A stretch of 64,000 nucleotides of DNA from Streptomyces roseirectus (GCF_014489635.1 NZ_CP060828.1:3076001-3140000), one strand, 5' to 3'; counted from the stretch's first letter, positions 43,601-52,041 are shown. Notes: generated by a model from the sequence alone, not told the origin. Numbers and translations: made by a program.

Positions 43601-45463
43601 GGCCGGGGTGTCGTACCAGATGCGGTACTTGCCGGGGTCCTTGTCGGTGAAGTCGGCCTCGGAGCAGACGCCGTACTTCGGGAGACAGCGCTCCTCGACG
43701 TGGAACAGGACGCGGGAGGTCGCGGGGGTGCGGAAGATGCTCTTCTCGACGTTGCGCTGGCCGTACTCGATGCGGTCGAGCCAGGCGCCGCGGTCGTACT
43801 CGACCGGGGCCTTGAAGTTGAAGTTGCGGGCGTAGAAGTTCTGTTCCTTCTTCCACCACAGGGACATGGCGTTGCCGTGGACGTCCTCGACGTAGTCGAG
43901 GTTCCAGCGCCAGCCCTGGGTGCAGGCGGAGTTCTTCCACTCGGACTGGTAGCAGTCCTCGCCGTCGTGGTTGCCGTACACCGGGACCGTCAGGACGGAG
44001 TCGGTGACCGTGCCGCTCGGGGCGCCCGGCAGCTTGTGCAGGCCGAAGTGGTACTTGGTGCCGTCGCGGGTGGTGACGATCCAGTACTCGCCCTTGTGGG
44101 CGCCGTTGCCGGTGGAGTCGTCGCGGATCTGCTGGACGACGGCGCCGTCACCGTTGGCGGTCGTCCACTTGCCCTGGTCCCACACGAGTTCGGTGGTCGT
44201 GCCGCCGAGGGAGAGGGTGGCGTTGTTCGAGCCCCAGCACAGGTCGGAGGTGCGGTGGGTCTTGTTGTTCGACCCCGCCTTCTTGGAGTCCTCGCGGCAG
44301 GTGGCGTACGAGCGGGTGATGGAGCCGGGGTTGTAGTCCCAGCCGTCGCCGATCCAGGACGCCTGGTTGTTGGTCGCGGAGGTGCGGCCGTCGACCGACT
44401 GGGAGGAGTAGCCGAGGCTGACCTTCGGTGTGAGGCCGCCCGCAGACTCCGGGACCTGGACCTGGTAGCCGTAGGTGAAGGCGCCCGAGGAGGAGCCCGC
44501 CGACCAGGAGCCGGAGGAGAGCAGCGGGGTCGCGGTGAAGTCGCCGGAGGTGGAGGAGCCGGTGTCGAGGGCGCCGACCACGCGGGAGCCGGCGGCGGCG
44601 ACGGCGGGGAGGACGGCGGTGGCGGCGGCCGTGCGCACCGAGGCACCGGAGGTGACCGGGGCTCCGGCGTCGTCGGCCAGCAGGGCTGCGACCGGCACGG
44701 AACCCGTCAGGATCGTGCGGGTCTTCTCCTGCTTCGCGGCGGTGATCCTGGCCGGGGCGTCGGCCGCCGGGACCTCCTCGACCGAGCTGGACAGCCGCTC
44801 GGGCCGCGCCTCGGCCGTGCCCGACATGGTCGTCACGCCGCTCTCGGCCGCGCAGTCGCCCGTGCCCGGGGAGTCCAGCACGCAGTCGGGGAGCAGCAGG
44901 AGGCCGAAGCGCTCGGCGGCCTGCGGTCCGTAGAGGTCGGCGAAGGCGGTGGTGTCGACGGCGATGGCGACCTGGGCGGCGGGGTCGGCCGTCGCGGGCG
45001 GGGTGACGCGCATGATCAGGCCCGCGGCGCCGGCCTCCTGGGAGGCGGCCGGTGAGGCGAGGTCGACCTTCCAGTCACCGGCGACGGCCGCCGGTGCGGT
45101 GCCCTCGGGTACGCCGACCGCGATCGGCAGGTCCTCGACGGGGACGGTGGTGCCGGGCGCGGTGTCCGTCTTGAGCGTCGCGACGCCGCTGTCCTCGGTC
45201 CACGGGGTGACGGCCTTCGGCACGTACGGCTCGACGGGGACCTCGGGGGCGGTGGTGAGGTTCTTCTCCGCCTCCTCGTCGCCGTCGAGCGGGGCGGTCT
45301 TCGGCAGCTCGGGCAGGTCGATCGTCCGCGTCATGCCGGGCGCCGGTATCGCCCACGCCTGGGAGTTCAGGCTGGTCACGGTGAGTACCGAGGACAGCAG
45401 CAGGACGGTCGCCACGCGGCCGTGGCGGCGCCGCAGCCATGTCACAGGACCTTGAGCACGCAT
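37652..45463 (-). CDS. Secreted RHS polymorphic toxin with ricin-B, Hint and C-terminal toxin domain
   Basis: A 2603-residue protein. The ATG at 45463 gives an Arg-rich signal peptide (WLRRRHGRVATVLLLSSVLTV). An SpvB-like N-terminal part and long YD repeats follow. A ricin-B lectin (about 1790-1922, with QxW-like APAQRWSF and VEQLWAPQ) is inserted before the last repeats. The core ends at DPTGL near 2090. Then come an Ala/Lys-rich helix, a Gly/Ser linker and a Hint autoprotease from Cys 2322 (CNSFVPGTKVLMADGS, TDGHPFWV) to VHNC at 2471. Self-cleavage would free the last 132 residues (GTYSWADNNGFKHFGDYAPD, TLHVNLRGLG), which resemble polymorphic toxin type 27. GC falls in this tip. DUF6193 follows. 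Confidence 0.93.
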   Translation of the reverse strand: MRAQGPVTWLRRRHGRVATVLLLSSVLTVTSLNSQAWAIPAPGMTRTIDLPELPKTAPLDGDEEAEKNLTTAPEVPVEPYVPKAVTPWTEDSGVATLKTDTAPGTTVPVEDLPIAVGVPEGTAPAAVAGDWKVDLASPAASQEAGAAGLIMRVTPPATADPAAQVAIAVDTTAFADLYGPQAAERFGLLLLPDCVLDSPGTGDCAAESGVTTMSGTAEARPERLSSSVEEVPAADAPARITAAKQEKTRTILTGSVPVAALLADDAGAPVTSGASVRTAAATAVLPAVAAAGSRVVGALDTGSSTSGDFTATPLLSSGSWSAGSSSGAFTYGYQVQVPESAGGLTPKVSLGYSSQSVDGRTSATNNQASWIGDGWDYNPGSITRSYATCREDSKKAGSNNKTHRTSDLCWGSNNATLSLGGTTTELVWDQGKWTTANGDGAVVQQIRDDSTGNGAHKGEYWIVTTRDGTKYHFGLHKLPGAPSGTVTDSVLTVPVYGNHDGEDCYQSEWKNSACTQGWRWNLDYVEDVHGNAMSLWWKKEQNFYARNFNFKAPVEYDRGAWLDRIEYGQRNVEKSIFRTPATSRVLFHVEERCLPKYGVCSEADFTDKDPGKYRIWYDTPADLRCASGKKCWNAGPSFWTRKRLTTITTETQRVAGSTDRRPVDKYTLTHDFPTLLTGPNTALWLESVQRTGYEPGGASITLNAVRFEHNQEDMPNRVKTDAAPGFSRLRIGRVINEYGGETVVTYKTPEGDCKTGTGLPGKDDKAALKANTRLCYPTYWHPDPEVEDIDWFHKYVVDTIEELPNVDGAFATRTAYAYKNAGWRLAEAEFTKKATRTYSQFAGFEQTTVITGTDAPSIGSKRSKAVTRFFRGLGDDVPVKDITGAEIAKDREPFAGRIAEELTYSEATDADTDWLSRSVTVPEATVLATRQRDDGLSPLRAWRVTEPEEIAYTRSSGTGDDKRTLRVVRSTTTYEPTHGLPTLVESLGDTGKPDDESCTKLEYVHQTGKNLIGLTKQVLISPTTCAAADFADLSTLSGATRTAYDGQSYGAALLADTLGEASQTWSLKGDGTGFQPNGRTEFDAIGRVVKQTDPDGNAGTIRYEPPTGQVFKVTETNAVGHTQVQELEPGRGTSLRTTDANGHTSEAKYDALGRLVEAWGAGRTPSASAVPDFRAVYTIPVPNAQREETKPPYVTAYTRGHENRVEKSVTLYDGLGRERQTQEEADGGGHLITDTLYNSSGEIWQTNNAYFTLEAKPGELFTPLADTVVPNITRYTYDGLGRVLAETPVLKVKSKSGEATSEPVPERATRYKYGEDWSEVVNPQGTSSYRVFTDALGRTSRLDTFNPQAPQGFTSTKYTYDRHGRLSSASNSAESTQAWTWTYDHRGRRITATDPDTGTTRTEYDHLDRPLKTITQRATVWNGYDVLSRPTEQRLNDDKGTLLASFDYDKAPGGKGMPYSATRYTGGEAYTQKVEGYTKDYQPTATTLTLPQSLKDAWGLDTTYKYDYTYTDTGALEQSTLPKAGRFDAETLVVRYNENGKPLSVSGKDWYGAETVYDVHGQVLRSTLGAQPYRVWTSALYDEGSGELTEQSVHREKSDDKAIVGGTLVSRRTYAYDPSGNVTAIRENAVGKAAERQCFTYDPLGQLKTAWTAADHDSCVGPKKPDGSLNVAAGADSSGYWQEYEYDLVGNRTKLTEKNLAGTSELDAVTSYAYGKADGSQPHTLTTVAKKYRTSLSGPEVTAEATRLYELTGETKSITSVQNGDKQELSWTYDGKVERITGQGTRGRTPYVGLADKCVDLRSSVTAPGQPLQLYSCNGTPAQRWSFAVTPGQADADAGTLTIYDDWCAQPASGTAGSAVQLQKCASGAAGQQLKRTAAGQLVHAASGLCFAVRDASSVNSTAIVLAACDASKVEQLWAPQNDTRYVYGPDGSQLLALKGKQATLFLGDTEVTVAAGGALINSQRTYAVPGGAVMRYAQGAGTEYLVALAGDHQGSTYVEVGLGDAMPVRMRKQDPFGNQRGTGTVGVDFQSNKGFLGATRDDASGFQPLGARLYDPVVGRFLSADPVLDLNDVLQSNGYSYAHNNPVTMSDPTGLAISLTASERAAALAGAGLSAAQVAQAQATMGKSLTSVILSVAWDTLKDFVGINDAMACFGGDMWSCGSLIIGAIPWLKAHKIPGVLKAVNRTIKAIESFRAAKKAAELVLKAAKAAETAALNAKKAAIEKAKREAAQRAKKKAAEQAKRTADAAAAQKRKTGNPVQKQAQAKAAPKVSTAKSAGGGGGSGKSGGSKPGGNSGGSSRSGGGSSGGGGSGKAESGGTCNSFVPGTKVLMADGSTKPIEKVKAGDKVLATDEQSGETRAQTVTAEIKGRGLKHLVKVTVDVDGKRGTKTASVTATDGHPFWVPELREWVDATDLRGGEWLRTSAGTLVQVARVERWTARASAVHNLTVSDVHTYYVLAGATPVLVHNCDVALGQKAEGTYSWADNNGFKHFGDYAPDAWQGPVENAIRDSSVTLHVNLRGLGNFTDSARDGLQPGAYATDMEMGWIARAVANGERSWSSVHFYRPNAKGVLERVDVAEPDWASFGRLRPFISDSTRFCGC

Positions 45464-45760
45464 ACGCGTCGAACCCCACCCAGGCGATGCAGACAACAGA
45501 GATGACCAGCACCCTGTGGCATGTCCACCGCAGGGTTCAAGTGTCTTGATCTGGAAGGGAATCGTCCTTTTGAGATGTGCACCACAGGCAAATTCATCAC
45601 GGAAGGTCATCGATCGGACACAAAACCGTTCCGTAAAGCCATCACCAAGCCTCCATCACGGATTTATAAAACTTTCATTTGTGGACGAGCCGTGAGAACC
45701 GTGTGATCGTGTCCGCGCCCATGTCTCCATCCGCCTGGTTCCTACGGGGAGTAGACCGCC
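45464..45760. promoter_or_regulatory. AT-rich divergent promoter region between RHS toxin and FG-GAP genes
   Basis: 297 bp of clearly lower GC than the surroundings, including TTTATAAAACTTTCATTTG near 45661-45680. It must carry the promoters of both the RHS toxin (minus) and the FG-GAP protein (plus). I do not see a convincing -35/-10 pair or a perfect operator, so no sites are assigned. Confidence 0.5.
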
Positions 45761-48700
45761 GTGCCCGCGCCGCCTCGCTTTCTCAGCCCCTTCGTGCGCA
45801 CCCGCACCCGGCTGACCCTTGCCCTCGGCCTGGTCCTGGCCGCCGTGATCGCCGCTCTGCTGCCCTGGTGGAGTGGTGACGATGCGTCAACTCCCGTCGC
45901 ACGCAAGCCGGTCGACGCCCGAAAGGCCGAGGTCGGCCCGCGGGACGAGCCCGCTGCCGTGGCCGAGTCGCGGCGGACCGGCAAGGCGGTGACCGTCGAC
46001 ACCGCGACCACGGGCACCGAGATGACGTGGGCCCTGCCTGACGGGCGGATGCGCACGGAGATCGCGGCGCTGCCCCGGCGCGCGAAGAACGCCGAGGGAC
46101 GCTGGGCGCCGATCGACAACCGGCTCCACCGGACCGCCGACGGCATACGCCCCGCCAACCCGGTGGTGCCGCTGACGTTCTCCGCCGGGACGCGGCAGGA
46201 CCGGGCCGACCGTTCCTACGCGCGCGGCATTCTGACGGCAGATCAGGACACGCCCACGGAGAGCGTGTTGGCCCAGACGGTCATCCGTGGCCACGTCATC
46301 TCCTACACCTGGCCGGGCGAGTTGCCCGAGCCGGTGCTGAGCGGTCAGCGCGCCCTGTACTCCGAGGCGCTGCCCGGCGTCGACCTCCTGCTGGTCGCCC
46401 GCGCGGAAGGCGGGTTCGCCCAGCTCCTCATCGTCAAGACCCGCGAGGCGGCGGCGAATCCGGCGCTGGCGACGCTGTCGTACGGACTGAAGTCGTCCAC
46501 AGCCGTCTTCCGGTACGACGCGACGGCGCAGCGGGTGCTGATCGCGGACGGCTCCGGCGCGGAGATCGGATCCGTGCCGACGCCGTTCGCGTGGGACTCC
46601 AGCGGGCGCGACCCCGAGCTGCCCGAGGACCCGGACGCGCCGGCCGACTCGGTCGCGACCCCGGAGGAGGTGCTGGCCCTGTCCGGGCTGAACGGCATCG
46701 AGCCGGGTTCGCGGCAGGCCCCCGCGCCCATGACACTGACCGGGGAGGGCACGGGGACGGCGCGGATCGAGGTGAAGGCCGGTCGGACGGGGCTGCTCAG
46801 CGACCCGGAGGCCCGCTTCCCCGTGTTCGTCGACCCGACGATCAATCCGGGCACATCGGGCTGGGCCGTGGCCTACGAGCCGCACCCCAACGCCAGTTTC
46901 TGGAACGGCACCAACTACAACGACGGCACGCCCGAGGCGCGGGTGGGCCACGAGAAGGACACCGGCGGCACCGCCCGTTCCTTCTGGCGGATGAACTACA
47001 GCAGCGGTCTGAAGGGCGCGACGATCAGCGCCGCGAGCTTCAAGGTCCTCAACAACCACTCCTGGTCGTGCGACAAACGGGAGTTCCAGTTCTGGATGAC
47101 GGGCGCGATCTCGTCGGGCACGACATGGCGGAAACAGCCGGCCTGGACGACCGAACTCGACCGGAAGTCGTTCGCGCACGGCTGGAAGTCCGGCAACTGC
47201 CCCGACGCGTACGAGGAGTTCGACATCAAGGCCGCCGCGCAGAAGGGCGCGGACGCCGGCTGGTCGAGCATCACCCTCGGGATGCGCGCGACCAGCGAGC
47301 GCGACACCCAGACCTGGCGCAAGTTCAAGGCGGACACGGCGGTCCTGCGGGTCGACTACAACCGCCCGCCGGCCACCCCGAGCGGCGTGACGAGCGCCCC
47401 CGGCGGCACCTGCAACACCGCCACGGCGGGGACGACGATCGGCAAGACCAACGTCATCCTGTCGGCGAAGTCCTCCGACCCGGACGGCAACCTCCGGGGC
47501 CTGCGCTTCCGGATGTGGAAGTCGGGCGCCGCCGTCCCTGCGGGCACCCTCGTCACCAGCCTGTCCAGCGGCAAGGCGACGATCACCATCGCCGCCGCCA
47601 ACCTCGTCGACAAGGGCGTCTACCACTGGGACGTCCGCGCGGAGGACTCCGGCGGGCGGGTGTCCGCGTACTACCCGACCAGCGGGAACCGGTGCACGGT
47701 GACCATCGACGGGTCGGCCCCGCCGCCGCCGACGGTCGAGAGCGAGGTGTTCCCCGAGATCACCGACGACGGGCAGACCTGGGCGAAGAAGAAGTTCGGG
47801 GAATCCGGGGCCGTCACCTTCACCTCGCCGGGCGCGGCGAGGTTCCGGTACGGCATCGAGGGCCTGTGGTGGAAGACGGTGGACGCGGTCGGCGGCTCGT
47901 TCACCGACCAGGCGCTGAACCCCCAGCACACCGGCCCCAACTGGCTGAACGTGTACGCCCTCGACACCGCGGGCAACCAGAGCGTGGTCACGAACTACGG
48001 CTTCTACGTGCCACCCCGTGACTCGGGGGACCTGCCCGGTGACGTCAGCGGCGACAAGCTGGCCGACGTCCTCCACGTGAACGGCGACGGCCAGCTCTTC
48101 ACCTGCGTCGGCCTGCCGGCCGGCGAACTCCAGGGCTGCATGCCCGCCTCGTACACCTCGGACGGGACGCTGCACCCCGCCGGCCACTGGTACGACCCGG
48201 CGACGAACCGGGCCGCGCTGATCACCCACCACACGGACGCCTACCCCGGCGACGGCATCACCGACCTGTTCGCCGTCTCCCCCGACGGCACGTTCTGGCT
48301 CTACCCCGGCGACGGGTACGGCAGCTTCGGCGTGGACGACCGGATCCGGATCATCCTGCCCGCGGACGCCCCCGCGCCCTCGACCTGGACCCAGATCAAG
48401 GCCGTCGGCGACATCACCGGCGACCGGCTGCCCGACCTCTTCCTGCGCTCCGGCACCTCCTTCTGGGTCCTCTCCGGCTACACCGGCGGGAAGTTCCGGA
48501 CGGCCACGATGATGAACCCCGACTCCTGGGCGCGCCGCGACATCGTCAACGTCGCCGACGTCAACGGCGACAAGACCCCCGACATGCTCTGGCGCAACCT
48601 CGACAACGGCTCCATGTCCGTCCGCCACGGCAAGCCCGGCCCCGTCGCCGGCAGCGCCGACCTCGATTCCCTCAAGCTCGGCTCCAGCTCCCTCAGCGGC

Positions 48701-48913
48701 CAGGACGTCGCCTACGGCACCGGCTGGGCCGAGTCCGCCGTCTCCACCGCCATCGGCATCCCCGACGTCAACGACGACGGCGTCCCCGACATCTGGGCAC
48801 GCTCCGCCACCGACGGGCAGATACGGCTCTACCTTCCGTCCCGCACCAACACGAACTCCGCGGTCAAGGTGGTGCTGTCGGCGGACTGGAGATCGGTACG
48901 CGCGATCGGCTGA
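45761..48913 (+). CDS. Secreted FG-GAP/VCBS-repeat protein associated with RHS toxin
   Basis: A 1050-residue protein with an N-terminal membrane anchor or uncleaved signal (LTLALGLVLAAVIAALLPWW). Residues 60-370 resemble the N-terminal part of the LamG protein at 6.4-10.1 kb (DNRLHRTADG, WPGELPEPVLSGQRALYSEALPGVDL, FPVFVDPTINP). The middle has DNRLRE/CBM-like beta domains. The last 300 residues are FG-GAP repeats with Ca-binding loops (DVSGDKLADVL, DITGDRLPDLF, DVNGDKTPDML, DVNDDGVPDIW). The GTG at 45761 has GGGGAG nine bases upstream. It diverges from the RHS gene and probably helps surface display or binding; role inferred. Confidence 0.85.
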   Translation: MPAPPRFLSPFVRTRTRLTLALGLVLAAVIAALLPWWSGDDASTPVARKPVDARKAEVGPRDEPAAVAESRRTGKAVTVDTATTGTEMTWALPDGRMRTEIAALPRRAKNAEGRWAPIDNRLHRTADGIRPANPVVPLTFSAGTRQDRADRSYARGILTADQDTPTESVLAQTVIRGHVISYTWPGELPEPVLSGQRALYSEALPGVDLLLVARAEGGFAQLLIVKTREAAANPALATLSYGLKSSTAVFRYDATAQRVLIADGSGAEIGSVPTPFAWDSSGRDPELPEDPDAPADSVATPEEVLALSGLNGIEPGSRQAPAPMTLTGEGTGTARIEVKAGRTGLLSDPEARFPVFVDPTINPGTSGWAVAYEPHPNASFWNGTNYNDGTPEARVGHEKDTGGTARSFWRMNYSSGLKGATISAASFKVLNNHSWSCDKREFQFWMTGAISSGTTWRKQPAWTTELDRKSFAHGWKSGNCPDAYEEFDIKAAAQKGADAGWSSITLGMRATSERDTQTWRKFKADTAVLRVDYNRPPATPSGVTSAPGGTCNTATAGTTIGKTNVILSAKSSDPDGNLRGLRFRMWKSGAAVPAGTLVTSLSSGKATITIAAANLVDKGVYHWDVRAEDSGGRVSAYYPTSGNRCTVTIDGSAPPPPTVESEVFPEITDDGQTWAKKKFGESGAVTFTSPGAARFRYGIEGLWWKTVDAVGGSFTDQALNPQHTGPNWLNVYALDTAGNQSVVTNYGFYVPPRDSGDLPGDVSGDKLADVLHVNGDGQLFTCVGLPAGELQGCMPASYTSDGTLHPAGHWYDPATNRAALITHHTDAYPGDGITDLFAVSPDGTFWLYPGDGYGSFGVDDRIRIILPADAPAPSTWTQIKAVGDITGDRLPDLFLRSGTSFWVLSGYTGGKFRTATMMNPDSWARRDIVNVADVNGDKTPDMLWRNLDNGSMSVRHGKPGPVAGSADLDSLKLGSSSLSGQDVAYGTGWAESAVSTAIGIPDVNDDGVPDIWARSATDGQIRLYLPSRTNTNSAVKVVLSADWRSVRAIG

Positions 48914-48932
48914 CGCCGGCCACACACGAACC

Positions 48933-48972
48933 GGGCCCGGCTGCTTCCTGGGAGGGAGACGCAGCCGGGCCC
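48933..48972 (+). terminator. Terminator after the FG-GAP gene
   Basis: GGGCCCGGCTGC at 48933-48944 pairs perfectly with GCAGCCGGGCCC at 48961-48972, followed by TTTCC. It lies 20 bp after the stop. Confidence 0.8.
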
Positions 48973-49012
48973 TTTCCATTTCCGCGAACTCCATTCCAGG
49001 GGCGCGTAGTTC

Positions 49013-49333
49013 ATGCACCCGCGCTCGCTCGTCACGGTGATTCCCCGATCACCCGGTAACCCTCTTCCGCCCGGTCGGGTTGTCCTGGACGACCGGGCGG
49101 GAAACGCGTCATGCGTGCCGTCGCCGGGATCGCGATGGGAGGCGTGGGTGCGGCGGGTCGGAGTCGGCGGGTTCGTGGCGGGAGTTGTGGGTGGGCTCGC
49201 GTTTTTTGGGTTTTTTCCGGGGCTGCCTCATGTCATCGACTGGGGTGCGGTGGTTGTGTCGTTGGGGGTGGGGGCGGTGGTGCGGTGGGGGTGTGTGGTG
49301 TGGGGGCGGAAGAAGGTGCGGGGGCGGGTGTAA
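49013..49333 (+). CDS. Possible small membrane protein
   Basis: A 106-codon frame whose last 70 residues (starting near VRRVGVGGFVAGVVGGLAFFGFF) give two hydrophobic segments and a basic end WGRKKVRGRV, like a small two-span membrane protein. No convincing ribosome site is seen at the first ATG or at the GTG at 49115. It converges with Ku, ending 10 bp before it. It is equally possible that the frame is chance. Confidence 0.35.
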   Translation: MHPRSLVTVIPRSPGNPLPPGRVVLDDRAGNASCVPSPGSRWEAWVRRVGVGGFVAGVVGGLAFFGFFPGLPHVIDWGAVVVSLGVGAVVRWGCVVWGRKKVRGRV

Positions 49334-49343
49334 GGGTCGGTGG

Positions 49344-50234
49344 TCAGGCTGTTCGTTTGCGGGGGGTTGTTTTCTTTGCCGTGGTCTTTTTCTTCGGGGG
49401 TGTCTTCTTCGGCCCCCGGTCGGGGAGTTGGCGGACTTCCGCTTCCTCGCCGCGGGACGCCTTCGCGGCGTTGACGCTTTTCTCCAGGGCGGCCATGAGG
49501 TCGAGGACCTTGCCGGAGGGGGACGGGGGTGCGGTGTCGGAGGGGGGCTCGCCGGAGGACTTCGTGGCGATCAACTCCTCCAGGGCTTCCCGGTATTCGT
49601 CGTGGAGGTCGGCGAGGTCGACTTCGCCGAGGGTGTCCATGAGGACGTCCGCGAGGTCCAACTCCTCTTTGCGGATGGTGACTTCGGTCTCGGGGGCGAC
49701 GCCCTCGGGGACGCGGACCTCGTCGGGCCACAGCAGGCCGTGCATGGCGATGGCGTCGCCGACCACGCGGAGCATGCCGAGGCGTTCGCGGCCCCGCAGG
49801 GCGTACTTGGCGACGGCGACCCGGTTGCTGCGCTTCAGCGCCTCGCGCAGCAGCGTGTACGGCTTCGCCGCGGGAACGCCGGACGCGGCGAGGTAGTACG
49901 CCGTGTCCATCTGGAGGGGGTCGATGCGGTCGGCGGGGACGAACGCGACGATCTCGATCGTGCGCGCGGTGGGGATGGGGAGGTGGGCGAGGTCGTCGTC
50001 GGTGATCGGGACGATCGTGCCGTCGGCCTCCTCGTACCCCTTGCCGATCTCGGCCGTCGTCACCTCGCGGTCCTCCAGTTCGCAGACCTTGCGGTAGCGA
50101 ATGCGGCCGCCGTCCTCGGTGTGGATCTGGCGGAACGAGACGGAATGGCTCTCGGTGGCGTTCACGAGCTTGATCGGGATGCTCACCAGACCGAAGGAGA
50201 TGGCGCCGTTCCAGATGGATCGCACGGTTGGCAT
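49344..50234 (-). CDS. ku: Ku homodimeric DNA end-binding protein
   Basis: A 296-residue bacterial Ku. It opens with SIWNGAISFGLVSIPIKLVNATESHSVSFRQIH, the start of the Ku beta-barrel, includes MDTAYYLAASG and KRSNRVAVAKYALRGRERLGMLR, and ends in a Lys/Pro/Thr-rich tail typical of actinobacterial Ku that aids DNA binding. Ku threads onto double-strand breaks and recruits LigD in non-homologous end joining. The GGAAAGG site touches the ATG at 50234 but is well spaced for the GTG at 50225 (VRSIWNG), which is the likelier start. The LigD polymerase gene diverges from it. Confidence 0.95.
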   Translation of the reverse strand: MPTVRSIWNGAISFGLVSIPIKLVNATESHSVSFRQIHTEDGGRIRYRKVCELEDREVTTAEIGKGYEEADGTIVPITDDDLAHLPIPTARTIEIVAFVPADRIDPLQMDTAYYLAASGVPAAKPYTLLREALKRSNRVAVAKYALRGRERLGMLRVVGDAIAMHGLLWPDEVRVPEGVAPETEVTIRKEELDLADVLMDTLGEVDLADLHDEYREALEELIATKSSGEPPSDTAPPSPSGKVLDLMAALEKSVNAAKASRGEEAEVRQLPDRGPKKTPPKKKTTAKKTTPRKRTA

Positions 50235-50276
50235 CCTTTCCGCCCGTTACACACCGGTTTGCGTGATGCTTATCGT

Positions 50277-51161
50277 ATGACGCCTCTCACCTCCGTGGAC
50301 GGCCGGCGGCTCGCGCTCAGCAATCTGGAGAAGGTGCTGTACCCGGCGGACGGGTTCACCAAGGGCGAGGTGCTGCACTACTACGCGACCGTCGCGGACG
50401 CTTTGCTGCCGCACCTGCGCGACCGCGCCGTGTCGTTCCTGCGGTACCCGGACGGGGCTGCGGGCCAGGTGTTCTTCACCAAGAACGTGCCGCCGGGGAC
50501 GCCCGAGTGGGTCGCGACGGCCGAGGTCGCGCGGGCGGAGGGCCCGGCGCGGATGGTGCTCGTGCAGGATCTGGCGAGCCTGATGTGGGCGGCGAACCTC
50601 GTCGCCGAGTTCCACACGCATCAGTGGACGGTCGTCCGGCCCGCCCTCGCCGACCGGCTCGTCCTCGACCTCGATCCCGGCCCGCCCGCCGGCGTCGCCG
50701 AGTGCTGCCGGGTCGCGCTGTGGCTGCGCGAGCGGCTTGCGGCGGACGGGATCGAGGCGCACGTCAAGACGTCCGGCGCGAAGGGGCTGCACCTCCTCGC
50801 CGCCGTCCGCGACGCGTCGCCCGGACGGGTGAGCGCGTACGCCAAGCGGCTCGCCGTCGCGGCGGAGGCGGCGCTGCCCGGTCTCGTCGTCCACCGCATG
50901 AACCGGGGCCTGCGGCCCGGCAAGGTCTTCGTCGACTGGAGTCAGAACGCCGCCCGCAAGACGACCGCCGCCCCCTACACCCTCCGCGCCCGTCCCGAGG
51001 CGACGGTCTCGACGCCGGTGAGCTGGGAGGAGGTGGCGGGGGCGGCCGAGGGCCAGGGTGATCTCTCGTTCCGGGCGGGGGAGGTCGTGCGGCGGGTCGC
51101 GGAGCACGGGGACCTGCTGGCGCCGCTGTTCGAGACGGGGCGAGCGGGGCGGGTTCCCTAG
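50277..51161 (+). CDS. ligD: LigD-type NHEJ polymerase/primase
   Basis: A 294-residue stand-alone polymerase domain of LigD (archaeo-eukaryotic primase fold). It has LSNLEKVLYPADGFTKGEVLHYYATVADALLPHL, the metal-binding Asp pair in RLVLDLDPGP, the nucleotide-binding TSGAKGLHLLA and KVFVDWSQNAARKTTAAPYTLRA. It fills gaps and adds nucleotides, preferring ribonucleotides, at broken ends held by Ku. No ligase or nuclease domain is present, which is common in Streptomyces where these are separate genes. The ATG at 50277 has no clear ribosome site and may be leaderless; only 42 bp separate it from Ku. Confidence 0.94.
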   Translation: MTPLTSVDGRRLALSNLEKVLYPADGFTKGEVLHYYATVADALLPHLRDRAVSFLRYPDGAAGQVFFTKNVPPGTPEWVATAEVARAEGPARMVLVQDLASLMWAANLVAEFHTHQWTVVRPALADRLVLDLDPGPPAGVAECCRVALWLRERLAADGIEAHVKTSGAKGLHLLAAVRDASPGRVSAYAKRLAVAAEAALPGLVVHRMNRGLRPGKVFVDWSQNAARKTTAAPYTLRARPEATVSTPVSWEEVAGAAEGQGDLSFRAGEVVRRVAEHGDLLAPLFETGRAGRVP

Positions 51162-51237
51162 GGGGTGTACGGGGGTGACGTGGACGGGGGGTGAGGGGGC
51201 CAGGGTAGGGACCCGTACCCCTCAGGTACCCCGCCCC

Positions 51238-52041
51238 TCACACCCTCCCCCACGTCCCCCGGTCCCGTGCCATCGCGTGCAGCGCCTCCACGTCCGCCGG
51301 TTTCAGCACCCCGCCCTGCCGCCCCAGCTCGGGCACCGCGTCGTCCCCTAGTACCCGCACCTCCCGTAAGGGTGCCGTGACGCGGACGTCCGTGGCGCCG
51401 ACGACCGCGAGGACCGGGCGTACCTCTGCGGTCAGGGCGTACGTCGCCCGCGCGGCGTCGGCGCGGACCCGGCGCAGCAGGGGCTGGGGGTCCCGGCGCC
51501 CCAGGGTGACCTGGGGATCGGCGACGAGGACGCGCTGCCTGCGGGCGTACAGGGTGTGGACAGCGAACAGCCCGCCGGGCCCGATCGCGAGGTGGTGGAT
51601 GCGGTCGCCGCCGGGGAGGGGGACCGAGTGCAGGGTGTGCCAGCCGGCGCCGTCGAGGGCGTCGAGCGCGTCACCGACCGCCTGCTCGGCGGCGAGCGCC
51701 TTGCGGCGGGGGTCGGGGCGCAGCCGGGGGCCGGCCGGCGGGGTGCGGTCGAGGGCGACGAGCAGGGCCTCGCCGGGGCGGTTGGGGGCCAGGTCGTCGT
51801 CGGGGTGGAGGGAGAGGAGCGCCAGTTCGGCGGGGGTGGGGACGGGGGGCGGGCCGATCGTCACCGGGCCGGTGAGGAAGGGGGCCAGCGCGGTCATGAC
51901 GTCGGCTCTGGTGTCGTCGCTCAGCAGGTTGACCCTGGCCGCCTCGCGGTCGTACCAGGCGATGTTCCGTCCGTCGGTCATACAGACGTAGAGCCGTTCC
52001 TGGCCGTGGCGCCAGGTCGGTACGACGCGCAGTCCCGTCAT
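51238..52041 (-). CDS. NERD domain-containing protein
   Basis: A 267-residue protein. The first 110 residues have a Pro-rich region. Residues 115-225 form a NERD (nuclease-related) domain: AAEQAVGDALDALDGAGWHTLHSVPLPGGDRIHHLAIGPGGLFAVHTLYARRQRVLV, with the Glu, Asp and Gln/His positions of an endonuclease-like core. The usual second lysine of the motif is not obvious. Function in DNA processing is presumed from the fold only. No signal peptide. Confidence 0.85.
   Translation of the reverse strand: MTGLRVVPTWRHGQERLYVCMTDGRNIAWYDREAARVNLLSDDTRADVMTALAPFLTGPVTIGPPPVPTPAELALLSLHPDDDLAPNRPGEALLVALDRTPPAGPRLRPDPRRKALAAEQAVGDALDALDGAGWHTLHSVPLPGGDRIHHLAIGPGGLFAVHTLYARRQRVLVADPQVTLGRRDPQPLLRRVRADAARATYALTAEVRPVLAVVGATDVRVTAPLREVRVLGDDAVPELGRQGGVLKPADVEALHAMARDRGTWGRV

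Noticed and set aside
38936..45055. Open frame of about 2000 codons on the plus strand
   Set aside because: Shadow of the second RHS gene, with Arg/Leu-rich nonsense and no recognisable domain.
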